Notes: a model not told the origin generated them from the sequence alone. Positions 45,154 through 57,607 are shown, numbered from the stretch's first letter. The stretch is 64,000 nucleotides of DNA from Cladochytrium replicatum (GCA_025526935.1 JAHLKD010000079.1:1-64000); one strand, 5' to 3'. Made by a program: numbers and translations.

Positions 45154-46658
45154 CTAGGCCCAACCGTGAGCTCTTTGCGCGTTGTTTGGGTAACTCGGCT
45201 GTTGCATGTACTGGATCGAACCATTTACAGTATAGTTTGGCCCAGCTGCAAGCGGTTGTCCAGTTGGTTGGGTGTACCCTTGGTTGTAAGGGTAGGGACT
45301 TGTTCTCTGGGGCGAGGTTTGAGAGGGCGTTTGTGCGCTTAGCACATCCGTGTACACGGGCATTCCAGCATTGTAACCGCCAAGAACACCACCTCCGCCT
45401 CCTTCCAACAAATCTGATTTCGCTTGGTTGTAAGTGAATAGCTGGAGCTGTTTTGTCGGGGAATATCCAAGCTTATCATCCACTTTCGGGTTTTGATCCA
45501 CCTTTCCGTAGCTGAAACTCGGCGTGCGAAGCAGCTGTGTGGTAGTTCGAACGCTGACCGAATCATTTGAGCCCATGTTCTTCTCGGCGTTCGAAAGCTC
45601 ATCGAGCGGAATCTGTGGTCCAACGTTGTAACCGCGCACCCCGGAGCTATCCGTCTGGCCTTTCGAGGATGGGCCGGTTCGACTACGGCTTGTTGATTTA
45701 CCAGATGTAGCTGATCGGTATATCACAGCGGGGATTTGAAGGTTGACCACCATGAGGATGAACTGGATAGCATCTATCAAGTGTTGGAAGCCAACTTAAT
45801 AAGGGTGAACTGATCAGTCAGGCTTAACAGAACCAAACTTGCGTGCTTACTATTGCCGTACGGAAGTACTCCGATGTTAACATCAAAGCTGGTTGCCGAC
45901 TACCAAAGCCGAGATCAATACGACAGCTTTCGAAGATGGCGATCAAGAAATACCTTGTATATTACTATGAGGAATACGATCGCAAACATTGTTGTGTCGG
46001 AAGTCAAGATGACCATGTATAGGAAACTCGATCCGTGGAGGTTGGCCGCGCGGTTTTGGATGATGCGCTGATAAGTCGACACGAATGTTCCCAGCAGAAT
46101 AAAGAAGCAAATCGTCAGCTCGACCGAGTAGTTAACGACCTTCACTTGAAAAAATCCTGGTCCATCCGTACTGTATCCACCAGACGGAGTGTTCTTTGCA
46201 TAAATCACGGCCAGCGAAGTGAGGACGACTGAGACGCATGCGAACAACCCAATCAAGCAGTACATGAAAATCCGAACTCCTCGAACGACAGCTTCGGGGA
46301 ACTGTTTGGTCACGAAGATATACAAACGGACCTCATACAGATAGAAAAGCATGACGTGCGGTCCGTTGAGGAATAAAAACACTCCCACTGTGGAAAGTTC
46401 CATTCAGTTTCAAAAATCACAAGAGCATATTCGCTCGCACTCACCATATCGGGGTTGAGGGGGGAGCCACAGAACTAATCCGTAAACCAACGGAGTGATT
46501 GTCTTCAGGACAAACACTGCCGAGGCCGCCACAAGCAATTTGTGTGTAACCGTTGGGCTGTCAGCCTTGATGTGTGAGTACACGCAGTAAGTGAGAAGGG
46601 TCACAGATATGGCCACACAGGTCGACCATAGCGCTGTGTTGAGGTGTTGTTCGTCCAT
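45154..46658 (-). CDS. Seven-helix membrane protein, paralogue B
   Basis: Four exons in phase: 46658-46445 (214 nt), 46387-45954 (434 nt), 45899-45851 (49 nt), 45794-45154. The product has 445 residues. Exons 1-3 have exactly the lengths of paralogue A. The core is strongly conserved (THKLLVAASAVFVLKTITPL, FLNGPHVMLFYLYEVRLYIF, YAKNTPSGGYSTDG, DAIQFILMVVNLQIPAVIYR). The tail is longer (about 190 residues) with SGKSTSRSRTG, a Gly/Ser linker and a Pro/Gln/Tyr-rich end. Confidence 0.8.
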
Positions 46659-47301
46659 CTCCACCAAAAAACAAACTCAGCGGACGAAGAAGTTGACCTT
46701 CTTAAATTGTGCGCCCCCATGTTATAACCAAAATTTTTTGAAACAATGCCTTTGATGCCACTGGTGGGTCGAAATAGTTACACCGCTCCAAACCACCGTC
46801 CAATCAGCCGCCAGAAGATGATTGCTATATCCAATGACAAAGCTCACTGCGATGTATTCGCTGAGTGATGCTCCACCAATGGGAGGCAACCATCCAGAAA
46901 TACACCATTTCCATACGTCATGATAGCATAACTTTTTTGTGTGGTGCAAAAAGGACCCTTTACTGGTTTCATCCACCACGATGGATGTGCAAGAGGTTGG
47001 CGCTTGACATTCATGATTCAGTTTGCGCGAATAGCATTAATAGCTGCCCTTGGGTCTCTGTTGGGTCCTGGTCACGAAAAAACGAAACGGAAAGGCAGAT
47101 TCATGACTCATTCGTGTCCGAAGCCAGTTAGATTCAAATCAAAAGTATGATTGGATAGCACAGGGAAAAAAAGAATACAGAAATGACTTAAAGAGAAACA
47201 AGAAGCTACAAGAGGTAAATGTCGTCAGAAAGGTGCATCTACATCTACATCTAGAAACGGCGAATGGTTTACACACGATGAAGTATAGTCTCAGAGCACC
47301 T
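46659..47301. other. Intergenic region between paralogues B and C
   Basis: Promoter region of paralogue B (and 3' region of C). No gene recognised; a minus-strand frame at 46979-46722 shows no family. Confidence 0.45.
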
Positions 47302-49105
47302 TCACACCCGATCATATGTCACTTGAGAAATCTTTGGGTTAACAACTCCCTGCTGCGCATACTGCACACGACCTCGAGTCTGATCCTGGGAGGTGTTCGG
47401 CCCAGCACCGGTAGGTGAATACGGAGGCTGCTCGTAGTTAGTATCGCCTCGAGTGGTAGAGTAAGGTGACTGCGTGAAGTTAGTGTCCGATCGGGTTGGA
47501 GAGTACGGCATTTGGGAGAAGTTCGGTTCAGCACGTGAAGGAGAGTACGGAGGGATCGGATATTTTGTTCCAGTTCCGGTGGGAGAGTAAGGCGGCGCAT
47601 TTCCTTGCTGGTTAAAAGGAGTTGGAACTCGATTCACATCCACGAATGTGTTGGGCGGTTTAGGGCCGTTAAACTGGGCGGCGTCGGGGTTGAACAGACT
47701 TGTAGTGCTGTTGTTGGTGTTAGTCCCAAACTGGACCGGCGGTTTCGGGAACTGGTTGAATTGGGCATCGGGGTTGTAAACACTCGTGTTGCTGTTGTTG
47801 TTGTATCCTCCAAGAACTCCACCTCCATTTCCAAGCAGATCCTGCCGCGCCTGGTTGTATGTAACCATCTGCAACTGAGTCGATTGCGAAAGTAGCCCCG
47901 AATCCTCCAATCGGTTGTTCTTTCCCGTGCCGAAGCTGGGATTACGAAGAAGCTGCGTCGTTGTCTTTACACTGACATCGTCGCCACTCGGCTTCTTCTC
48001 GCCGAGCGAGAAAACTTCGTCGAGCGGTATGTGAGTCTCGATCGCGTGGCCTCTGGAAACGGCGCTGGAAGTCGGTTCCTTCGCCGATGAGGACGCAGTG
48101 CGGCTGCCCGTGCGGCTCCGACTAGTAGACTTTCCGGAAACCTTGGAGCGATACAGAGCGGCAGGAATGAGGAGATTGATCACCATGAGGGTGTATTGAA
48201 TGGCGTCAATCAAGTGCTGGAAACCCACTGAGTAGTTGTGAAAGGGTTTAGAATAAATCCAAGTGATTGCACGAAAGTAAGGTTGCTTACAGTTTCCGAA
48301 AGGAAGAAGTCCGATACTGCCGGATGTGTTGAACTTGAATGTGGTTAAAGCCTATGCAAAAGCAACGTCAGCCAAACAGTTCCATGCTGCATCGTGGTCG
48401 CCGCATACCTTGTATATGACAATGACAAAGACGACAAAGAAAATGGTGGTGTCAGATGTGAGGATGACTCTGTACAGAAAATCCGAAGCATTGAGTCTCG
48501 CGCTCTTCATCTGGAAGAACCTCTGATTGGTCGATACAAACGTCCCAAGCAAAATGAAGAAGCAGATCGTCAGCTCGATCGCGTAATTGATGATCTTGAC
48601 CTCGTAGAATCCCGTTCCACTAGAATCATACGATCCATCGGGCTTGTTCGTCGCATAAACGACACCCAAAGTTGTCAGGACCAACGTGTTGGTCGCAAAA
48701 AGCCCGATCAGACAGTACATGAACACACGGATGCCGTTCACCGCGGATTCCGGGATCTGCTTGGAGACAAAAATGTACAGACGGACTTCGTACAGGTAGA
48801 AAAGCATCACATGTGGAGCATTGAGGAAAAGATACACTCCAACTATTGTACCAGTGAGGACGTGAGTTTTGTAATGTGGTTTGGAGCTTACCGTAGCGCG
48901 GGCCGGGGGGTAGCCACATTATCACGCCGTACACTAGCGCAGTGACCGTTTTCAAGACGAACACAGCGGAAGCGGCCACCAGTAGCTTGTGGGTGATGGT
49001 AGGGGTGTCGGTCCTGACATACGTGTACACACAGTATCCAAGCAGGATCACTGCAATGCCAACACAAGAGGACCACAGAATGGTGTTGAGTTGAAACTGA
49101 TCCAT
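47302..49105 (-). CDS. Seven-helix membrane protein, paralogue C
   Basis: Four exons in phase: 49105-48892 (214 nt), 48842-48409 (434 nt), 48351-48291 (61 nt), 48227-47302. The product has 544 residues. The seven helices match paralogues A and B (THKLLVAASAVFVLKTVTAL, FLNAPHVMLFYLYEVRLYIF, DAIQYTLMVINLLIPAALYR). Exon 3 is 12 nt longer. The tail of about 290 residues has a run of degenerate PYSPTR.DTNF.Q-type repeats (about 47580-47390), each with a PxYSP core, which could be phosphorylation or binding sites. Confidence 0.8.
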
Positions 49106-49950
49106 TCTTTCCTGACTGGAACGGTCCGAAAGGAGGATGGTGTGTACCTCGGAGAATAATATATGATTTTCCTCAACTTTCCCAGCAAATTTTCGCTCAC
49201 CGCCATCAAACATCATTCACGGATGTGGTGCTGGAAATAATACAACATTGTTATATTTGAGAAATATCAGCTCACTTCATTGAGAAAGCCAACGCCAGAC
49301 CGTCAAAGCAAAAGTGCGCAAGAATGGGCCGAAGGAAGCGGATCGTGCTGTAGTGATACTATTACAACAATCCACACCTCACCAGGAACGTGACAAATTT
49401 ATCACAACATGTGTAGCAGAAGTTTGTTTAAAAAAACAACTCGTGATGCCTGAAAAGACGGCTTTTCGGGTTTTGCTTGATGAGCTACCATCGGCTGTGT
49501 ACCCTGCAAATGCCCCTGTGGCATTGAGAGCCGCAGCTCACATCAAGGGTCTGTTCCCCGTACCAGATGGAGATTCAAGACAAAGTCAGAAATTTCTGTG
49601 ACTGCAAGTCACTGAGACATCAAAGTCGACAATGCAGCGTACAAGAGCATAATGAAACTCTCAGGCGCACCAATCCAACAAAGAGCAAGCAAATCTCAAA
49701 CTGTATCCGCCGAAGCTTCGACGCACATTCGTTCAGTCAATGAATAAATACATTCACACACCAGTCCGAACGATGCCACCCCCTTTGCACTTTTAAAACC
49801 ATTCGTATCTTGATCGCATTGATCCTTTCACCATCCCTCCAAGTGACTTCCCTCGCCCTTCCGGCCTGGGTAACAAGAATCGAGTCTCTCACAGAACTTG
49901 ATCCAGTGCCTACCATGTAACACCCAACCATCGATATCCCTCGATCCCGA
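49106..49950. other. Intergenic, no gene confirmed
   Basis: A plus-strand frame at 49314-49601 (95 residues, MRKNGPKEADRAVVILLQQS) has an ATG but no recognisable domain. Confidence 0.35.
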
Positions 49951-50575
49951 ATGTCCACGGGATCATCGACCTCTAGCAGATCACAGCGCAAGTTCACGCT
50001 TTAAGCATTACAAACGCGAGCGCGGGATCGGTTGTCATTCCGATGCGGTTGACAGAGGACGCCAAAGTGGTCGTCAGGTACGCACGAGCCCTGGAGCAGC
50101 ATAATCGAAATGCCTTGGTCTCATCACTTTCTGTTCCCGGAGCGGGGATCACGGGTGCACGAATGTCGCTTTCGCACCTGCGTCTGTTTCTCCGACTCCG
50201 CCCCCCTCGATCCACAAAGTTTCTGCTCAGATGCACATCGCAAGCAACCCGGCCCTCACCGGCATGTTGTCTTTCGACTCGCTAACCGACGCCAGATCGA
50301 TCCACTCTGCAGCCAACAACGAAGCCCTGCAACCGTCGGTAAGATCCACCAGTCCTTCCCAATCTCACCAGAACTCAAGAATCTGCGATTCGATCCCTTA
50401 GTTCCCGATGCTTACTCACGCCGGGTCGGTCCTGCTTTCTCACCTTGATTCAATCTCAATGCCATCGCTGAGAACCGTAGACTCGGACCTCGCAATCACA
50501 TACACGCAACTCACACAGCTCCTCCCTCCCGTCACTCGAATCCTCCGGCCCTCTCACGATCCTCGAGAGCCCTGA
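49951..50575 (+). pseudogene. Unrecognised gene, apparently frame-broken
   Basis: From ATG 49951 (MSTGSSTSSRSQRKFTL) the coding character continues in a second frame (SAGSVVIPMRLTEDAKVVVR ... VSSLSVPGAGITG, 50010-50155) and then a third (AFAPASVSPTPPPSIHK ... MHIASNPALTGML, SIHSAANNEALQPS). A good donor at 50340 (TCG/GTAAGA) and acceptor at 50402 (CCCTTAG) then join in phase to MLTHAGSVLLSHLDSISM and LAITYTQLTQLLPPVTRILR, ending TGA 50575. The two upstream breaks could not be explained by introns. No family recognised. Confidence 0.4.
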
Positions 50576-51209
50576 GCTTTTTTCCATAAGAATGGACAAG
50601 CTCTGCGCCGTTCGCGGGGACCTGATCGTTAAGCATAACCCAAAGCGGGTCGGTGCAACAACAACGAGGCAAACGCCGCTTCTGAGGCGGCAATACGAAC
50701 GCAACGACACAACGAGTCCCCCACCGTCCCGTCGATGGGCTCGGGCCCCATCCCGACGATGACCCACCCCCAACAGCCAAACACAATGGACTTGCCGTCC
50801 GTATGAGTTCCAGTAGTTTCTCCAGCACGAAAGTGTAAGTTTCCCCACCTGCAGAGGTTTTGCTTTGCCCTATCGAGTAGTTCGATCTTCTTCAGTTGGT
50901 TGTTGAGAAGACCCACTTGCTATATTTTTTCTTGACAGTTTATGTAATGAAGGAAAAACAATGACCAAAAAGCAGTAAAAGTAAAGAGAGTACATAAGTG
51001 CACAAACGAAGCATATTTGAGCAGAGACGAGGTGAGGGAAGCGGTGGATATAAAGACTACAATCGAAAAATCCCAGCGAATTGAGAATGATACCGCCGCA
51101 TGAGAAGGAACAAGCAAATAGCCAAGCAAACGATCAACGCAAATAAAACAGAGCTGGATGGGTCTCAAACAATCCTAATCGCCTCAAAAGTCTAGTATAT
51201 GTGTTTTGT
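50576..51209. other. Intergenic, nothing recognised
   Basis: No gene or repeat with support. Confidence 0.4.
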
Positions 51210-52094
51210 TCAGTATCGTGTATGGTAGCCTCCTTGTTGGTACTGCTGTTGTTGCTGGAAGATCTGCTGGCCTTGAGCGTAACCCATCCCCGGTGGCTGA
51301 GGCTGGGGAGGGTACTGGGTAGTGTACCCGTACGGAGAAGCCTGTGCACCTCCGTACCCACCAGCGGGTGCACCACCGTACCCACCACCAGGAGCCCCCA
51401 TTTGAATGTAACCCTGCTGTTGGGGCGGCATTGCCTGTTGGTACACAACCGGAGACTGGTAGGCCGAAGGACCCGCGCCGAACTGCGACGGTGGTGGAGG
51501 CGGACGGTTCGCTTCGGCTTTTTTTCGCGCGAGCGAGTTATATCTCGCCTCCTTTTCTGACTCTGCCGAATTGGCCATGTTGAGTTCCAACACACGTTTC
51601 TTTTCGTTCGAGCGACGGATGGCCGAGGTGAGGTATCGACCGACCATTCCAGCCACCACAAGGAAGGCGATGGCACCGACGGCGATACCAGCAATCATGC
51701 CGACGTTGGGGCCGTTCGAGCTTGAAGTGTTTGTGTTTGAGTTTGCAGACGAGGTGGATCTGATGCCTGGAGAAGGTGACGTTGGACCTGCGTTGAAAGA
51801 GAGGGAGCCGAGTGCAGGAGGGACGTTGAAACCATCATTAGAGCCACCATTGTTGGATGACGCGCGAGTGGTTGTTGCAGGAGCGGGACCGCCTCCTGTG
51901 GTAGTAGCGCGAGTGGTGGCAGCAGGCGAAAGAGAGGCAGCAGCAGACGTGGCAGGGGGTGGTGATGTAGCGGCAGCAGAGGAAGCACGAGTACCAGTAG
52001 CGGCAGACGTCGACTGGGCAAGCAGAGAGGGGAGCACAGCCGATAGAACCATCAGCAGCACGAGGAGCGAGCGCGAGAGTGGGATTTGCGACAT
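51210..52094 (-). CDS. Mucin-like type I membrane protein with Gly/Pro/Gln-rich tail
   Basis: Single exon; ATG 52094 chosen because it starts a good signal peptide (SLLVLLMVLSAVLPSLLAQS). The product has 294 residues. A Ser/Thr/Ala-rich ectodomain of about 125 residues is probably O-glycosylated; a membrane helix follows (GMIAGIAVGAIAFLVVAGMV), then a juxtamembrane helix with charged residues, then a cytoplasmic tail of Pro, Gln, Gly and Tyr (GGYGGAPAGGYGGAQ, PQPQPPGMGYAQG). The layout matches fungal wall-integrity sensors (Wsc/Mid2-like) without a WSC cysteine domain; function is inferred from layout only. Confidence 0.75.
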   Translation of the reverse strand: MSQIPLSRSLLVLLMVLSAVLPSLLAQSTSAATGTRASSAAATSPPPATSAAASLSPAATTRATTTGGGPAPATTTRASSNNGGSNDGFNVPPALGSLSFNAGPTSPSPGIRSTSSANSNTNTSSSNGPNVGMIAGIAVGAIAFLVVAGMVGRYLTSAIRRSNEKKRVLELNMANSAESEKEARYNSLARKKAEANRPPPPPSQFGAGPSAYQSPVVYQQAMPPQQQGYIQMGAPGGGYGGAPAGGYGGAQASPYGYTTQYPPQPQPPGMGYAQGQQIFQQQQQYQQGGYHTRY

Positions 52095-52334
52095 TTCTTG
52101 AGGAGCGCCGATTGAAAGAAACGGGAGGGTTGGTAAGGGGCTAAGGACTGGTGGCAGGGGGGAGATAGACGAAACAAATATTGGAGAAAAGAAGTAGCAA
52201 AAGACAATGATACGATAACACAATGCTGGAGTACAACAACGCAATAATCAACCATGCAATAATGCAACAGTGCGAGAATTCACCCACAAAACAATATATT
52301 CTTATTCCCCAGTGCAATCACATGACACGCTGTG

Positions 52335-55300
52335 ATGGGCAGAACCTCCGATGCGGTGCTCGTTCTGGCCGGATTGACTTCGGATGCGAAGAGTACGGGA
52401 AATAAAGTGTTGTTGCTGTGTGGATAATGATACCTTGGTGTTTGCGGTGGTGCCGGAAGCAGGACTCTCGCTGGCTCAGAGACTGCACCTCGTCGTGGGT
52501 GACCAGGATATCCAGGATATCCAGGGTGCGTCCAATGTTCACTTCGCTTACGTCGACGCTTGCATGTCATGTCTCGAGAATGTCTCTCTTACTTGCGGTA
52601 AGACCTGTCTCAACGAATGCTCATGTTGTTCAACATTCGTTCCCAGAATCAACCGATGACGATCAGTTGGAGCTCCGTGCGCTCTCGACAATCATCGAAA
52701 TTGTAATTGCTTGGGGTGTACGTCCCTTGCTCGACCCATGCTTACGAAACGCCCTTCCGAAAGGCAAGTCTTCTGATTCGAGCTTCTCACTTGCAACTAT
52801 CAATGGTCAGTACGCTTGACATGGCACCGCTTGCATCGAAATTCACCTTGATCCTTCTTTCTGCTCAGATGGACGTGCCAGATTTCTCAACCTCGTCTCC
52901 CGACTCTCCGCCCTCTCCCTCTCCGCGTCATCTTCTCCCGTATCCAAACTCCTCCTTTCCCGCCATCTTCTTGCACTCTACGCTGCCCATCTTGACCTCG
53001 ACTCCGACCATGATCTCACACAGATCTACGAACGAGCAGAGTCCGTCGAGTCTCTGATTGCGATCATGCAGCTCCTAACCGTCGTGAGCGTCGGTGCAGA
53101 GAAGGATGCCAGAAGAATGGCTTGGCGGAAACGATGCGGAGAGCTGTTATCGGGGATCCTACTTAGGAAGAACGGCGTCAGGTCATTTCTTTCCGTAATG
53201 CTTCCGACCATCTCCCAAGGTAACATACACCTTGTACCATCATTTGCTCACCTCACGATCAATGCTTCAATTTGCTTGCAGGCTCGGGTGGAGCTTCTTT
53301 GCAACTCAATCACATCTCCAGGCTGATCATGACCCAACCAGCGCAATCTCCTTCCAAACACGTGAGCCATTTTGACTCTACCACTCTTACAAGTCACCCA
53401 AAAGCCCATACTTATTATAGGCATACTTCTCGGTTATCTGCCCCCAACTCATCCAATGCATCCTCACCCCATCCCCCGCGATGACATCCCCAACAGCCCA
53501 GAGAGCAACCCAGGACCTATCCGAACTCGCAACGCACGTTGCAGCGCGATTCATAAGCGCTCATCCTCTCAGAGTCGGTCGAAAGTACGTCATCAATCCT
53601 ATCATCGGGCCAATCACTACTGGGATGGAGAAGAAATTGAAAGATCACCATGACGTGATTGTCGAAGAAGCGGATCTGAGTCGGGTGGTCATCGCTGTGC
53701 ACGGGCTGCTCAAATCAAGCGTGCCCAACCCTGAATTTCCACTTCACAGGGTGATCGAACCAGGTACAACACCAATCGGTTTACCCAATCACATTGTACA
53801 AGTGCTCACCCCTCCAATCAAAAAGTCATTCCAGTCATGTACTACATCCACCAGTTTGCAAAGAGCTCGTCTTCACAGATCCGTAGCCCTCTCTCTGAGC
53901 TCCTGAAGCAATTCTTCAAAGCCCCAGACACGGTCTCTCGACTCTGCGCGCTCACAAAAATGTGCATTGATCTCCCTGGATCCGCAATGTTGTCAGACAC
54001 ACAAGCAACCGATCTCTCAACTGAATCTCGAGTGCTTTTCGTGGGCATACCGCAGATTACTCAAAGCGGTGGGGTACACATTCGTAGCACCGAATCGTAA
54101 GCCTCTAAATGGAAGGATTTCATTACCAATTTGGCTGACGTTTTGTGGGTGAATGCAGGATGGAGCTGAACCTGGACAACGAAGCTTTGGTATCGGTGTT
54201 GAAAGACGCCAAAGATCCAGCACTTGTGGGAAGCTTGATGATGTCCGCGTTGGAGCTCTACGTTTCGCTCAAAGAATCAGAACGGCCCGATCAGAATATC
54301 CGGTAAGACAAACATCGATTGGTCAATGAAGAAAAAAGATTAAATCAACTCCTATCCCTTGCTTTCCCTCATATTTTCAGAGCGGCCATGGCAGGACAGC
54401 TCCTCCTCACGATCATCGGAAGCTTTTCCGAGGACGAAATCACCCTGCCCTCTTTCGAGCAGACTCTAAGGTTCATCGGCATCATGCTCTCGCCGTCCTA
54501 CACCGTCTCACTGACTGGCGAGGACTCTGCCACTGAGGTAGCAGACACGATCACCATGAGCTTGGGGTTACTTTCCTTTGTAATTCAGAAGCGCGTATCT
54601 GAAGTCGAACCGAAAGGTATGTTGCCCCAGACACGGAATACTCAACCTTGGATCATGACTCCCAAATTTTTGCATTACAGCTGACGAGACAGAAAATGTT
54701 GCGCTGTTTCGCGAATTATCAGCATCCATCCAACGACTCGAATCCCAACATTCCTCCCCAACCATCCGAGAAATGGCCTCGTCGGTCCACACAGCACTAC
54801 GCTCCGCAATCCCATCGCTCGATCGTCAGCATATAACTCTAATCCCTCCCCCCGCTCAAACTTCTTCGGCCCAGAACTCCCCGAAAACTCCCGAGAAGGT
54901 CTTCGCTTCTTCGCTGGTGGACCTCGACGACGACTGCGCTCCCGTGCGCGCACACGCAATGGCAGAGATCCGGAAGCTTGTCGAGAAACGAGACGCGGTG
55001 GTCGTGGATCGGATCACGGAGGTGCTTGATAAATTGACTCTCCAGATGCAGGAGCGAGACAGGTGAAGAAAAGGAAACCCCAATGTCTCACACTCTTCCC
55101 CCGCCCCCATGTTAATCCTGTTTTCTTTCAAAGTTACGTGTTTCTGAACGCGATCAAGTGCCTTGCTGCCATCGCGGACACGTTCCCAGGTCCCGCAATG
55201 AGACACATCGTAAACAAGTACCGCTCGCAAACAACTTCAACGACACTCGAACCTTCCGATTCGATCACCGAAACGCGTCTGCGATACGGCGAGACGCTCC

Positions 55301-55897
55301 AGCGGATCCTCCGTCGTCTGGGCACCGCCTTTGCGAAATACGGTTTGTCCCCCCCCCCCCGAAAAAAAAAACACTTTTGCCCCAAAAAAACATTCTTCTG
55401 ATTCCGACATGAATATCCAGCCGAAGAGATCCTCCCGACGCTGCTCGTTGTCCTGCACGACGGCGACGCCTCTGCACGCACGAGCGCGCTCTCGCTCCTC
55501 GCCACCGTCGCGCAAACGGCAACGTGGGCGCTCTTGCCGTACTTTTACCAGCTCCTCGACTACCTCACACACATCTTCCTCGTCGAGAAAGACACCGAGC
55601 TTCGGAAATGTGAGTTTTTTTTCTCTGCAAATCATGTTCCATCATTGGAGCCAAAATTATGTTTTCTTTCTTTTTTTCGACTTAGCTGCGGCGCATTTCC
55701 TTCTGTTGTTTGTGCAGGGCGTGAACGAACGCCAGGAAGTAGCACCAGAGACTCTTCCGAGGGATTGGACGGATATGAATGTGAGGTTGTTGCGGCTGCT
55801 GGAGCACGTCGAGTCGGATTTCAGGGAAGATGACATGGTCCGTGCGTTCGCAAAGGCGGCATTGGATGAGTGCGGTCCTGTTTTATTATCAGAATAA
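52335..55897 (+). CDS. RTP1: RTP1/TANGO6 family (RNA polymerase II assembly and nuclear import)
   Basis: Thirteen exons, all in phase: 52335-52392, 52463-52597, 52647-52805, 52869-53219, 53282-53361, 53421-53763, 53826-54096, 54159-54302, 54381-54616, 54681-55062, 55134-55342, 55421-55609, 55686-55897 (introns 49-78 bp). The product has 922 residues and is helical (HEAT-like) throughout. The C-terminal third shows the RTP1 signature: SSLVDLDDDCAPVRAHAMAE (RTP1_C1), SYVFLNAIKCLAAIADTFP, and LPTLLVVLHDGDASARTSAL (RTP1_C2). In yeast Rtp1 helps to assemble and import RNA polymerase II. The start exon (19 codons) and the first intron are the least certain. Intron 11 contains adjoining C10 and A10 tracts. 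Confidence 0.85.
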
Positions 55898-56890
55898 AGT
55901 TCAAGATATGAATTGCTTGCAATCGCTGCACTCCATGGGTGTTACGTGCTGGCGGTGCACTTTTCGAGTTGAGATTGTTACCAGCTGCTACTATCCCAAC
56001 GATAAGGTTCCCGCTCAAGCTTAGTCGTCAAGAGCTGGTGCATGACGAAAGTTGTGAAGCGGGAGAACGGCTGATTACTCTGTTGACAAGGAGAATGATA
56101 GTTGTAAGGAGTTCGAACCAGATGGTTTGGCTAGAGGATGGTTTGGCTCGAGAGTGGTATTGTTGTGAGAAGCATATAAGATATCCATTTTCTCTCTGAG
56201 AAGCTCGCAAACAAACGAACAGATCAATGGGAAGGTAGAACACAGGACGCTAGAATTTTCCAGTTGTCGACATCACACGATGGCAAGTCGTTCCATACAT
56301 TGAAAGGGAGTAAAAGCATCCTCGCTGTCGCTGCTACGGGCAGACTCGCTATCGTCCCTGCCATCTTCGTTAGACAATTCGCCCTCCTACTTGTCCTGGA
56401 CGAGTCAGAGTCCGTGGCGCCAGAGGTTGATTGGTCAGAACCAGACTCGCTGGCGGTACATCCACCGCAGGTTCCGGGTCCGATCTGCCCACAGCCGCCC
56501 TCGCCATCAAGGCAGACAATCAATCTGGCGAGATCATCGTCCCAACGATTGCTTTCACTTGACAACCCTTGTGTAGCATTAGCTATTTATTGTTAACTAT
56601 CCCAACCTTCTGCCCATCAATTGTATCAAGGTATTGCTTTTAATCCCAAGGGAGATCGAGAGAAACATGTTTTACATATGATCCAAGAGCATAAGAAACT
56701 CACAGAAGAAGAAGAATCAGGTGGAATGCAACATGTACATCAGAAAAATCGCCTAGATTCAGCACGTCACAGAACTTTGGAAGCAGGAAACATACATCCT
56801 CTCATTGTGCAACAGACAGGGAATAATATAACAAAGAATGGGGGGCTAAATGGGGGAATAACAAGCGCACAGTGTAGAAATATCTAAAAA
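55898..56890. other. Intergenic, no gene confirmed
   Basis: A minus-strand frame at 56565-56224 (113 residues, Cys/Gly-rich start CLDGEGGCGQIGPGTCGGC) lacks an early ATG; its status is unclear. Confidence 0.35.
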
Positions 56891-57607
56891 CTACCTAAAG
56901 TCGGGGTAACGAGTGCCAGACGGCGACACATGGCTCTTGGCGGGAATTGGAATACGTGAGCTCGGTGAAATAGCTAATGGTGTTGCCCCGGTCGATTTCC
57001 TTCTCATTGAAGGTGTTGACGGGGGGACTTTTTGGGGCACAGGAATTTTGGAACGTGATTTCTTCCAACGCTTAGGATGTGCACGGGTGGAGGTCGGGTT
57101 GGAAGGACTGCTGTTCCTCATATCCGTTTCCCGAAGGTCGGTTACAATTATGTCCATCACAATGAGCGAAGCGAAGACGGGTAAGACCAGCACGTACCAA
57201 GCAAATTTTCGGAGTCGTCGCACGGACTGGCCACGAATAGTGTCCATGTCGACATCAGAGAAGAGTGTCATTTCGAGATAAATGTTTCGGGCGTAGCTCG
57301 CGCTGATTTGACGAATGTACTTCAAGTTCTTAAGTATTCCAACGATTGTAAAGATTGGGGCGAAAACAGTCCAGAAGAGTAGATTACCGATTGTTTTGCC
57401 GAAGGATTGGGCGACTTCATCAATCTGTGAAGGGTCGATGGTGACTGAGTATGCTCGGATTGACCTGACAGATTCGAATGATCTTCTGCGCGATATGGGT
57501 GATCACAATGCAAGGATCGACAACGGAGCGACAAAAACTGATTCCGAGAGCTCTTACGAACGATTGGCCGTGTTGACAACACAGTCCCGGTTGTTGATGA
57601 GGATCAT
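56891..57607 (-). CDS. Unrecognised protein with two membrane helices
   Basis: Two exons, 57607-57558 and 57485-56891, join in phase over a 72-bp intron (GTAAGA...CGCGCAG); the product has 214 residues. Helix 1: GNLLFWTVFAPIFTIVGIL; a loop of about 45 residues (YIRQISASYARNIYLEMTLF); helix 2: AWYVLVLPVFASLIVMDIIV. The C-terminal 75 residues are basic and Pro/Ser-rich. The two-helix layout resembles a hairpin membrane protein. I know no family with this sequence. Confidence 0.6.

Noticed and set aside
44897-45163. 88-codon minus-strand frame after paralogue B
   Set aside because: It overlaps the stop of paralogue B and has no family; more likely its 3' untranslated region.
41086-49105. Microbial rhodopsin identity for the seven-helix trio
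   Set aside because: The last helix lacks the retinal-binding lysine in a DxxxK context, so a rhodopsin call is not supported.
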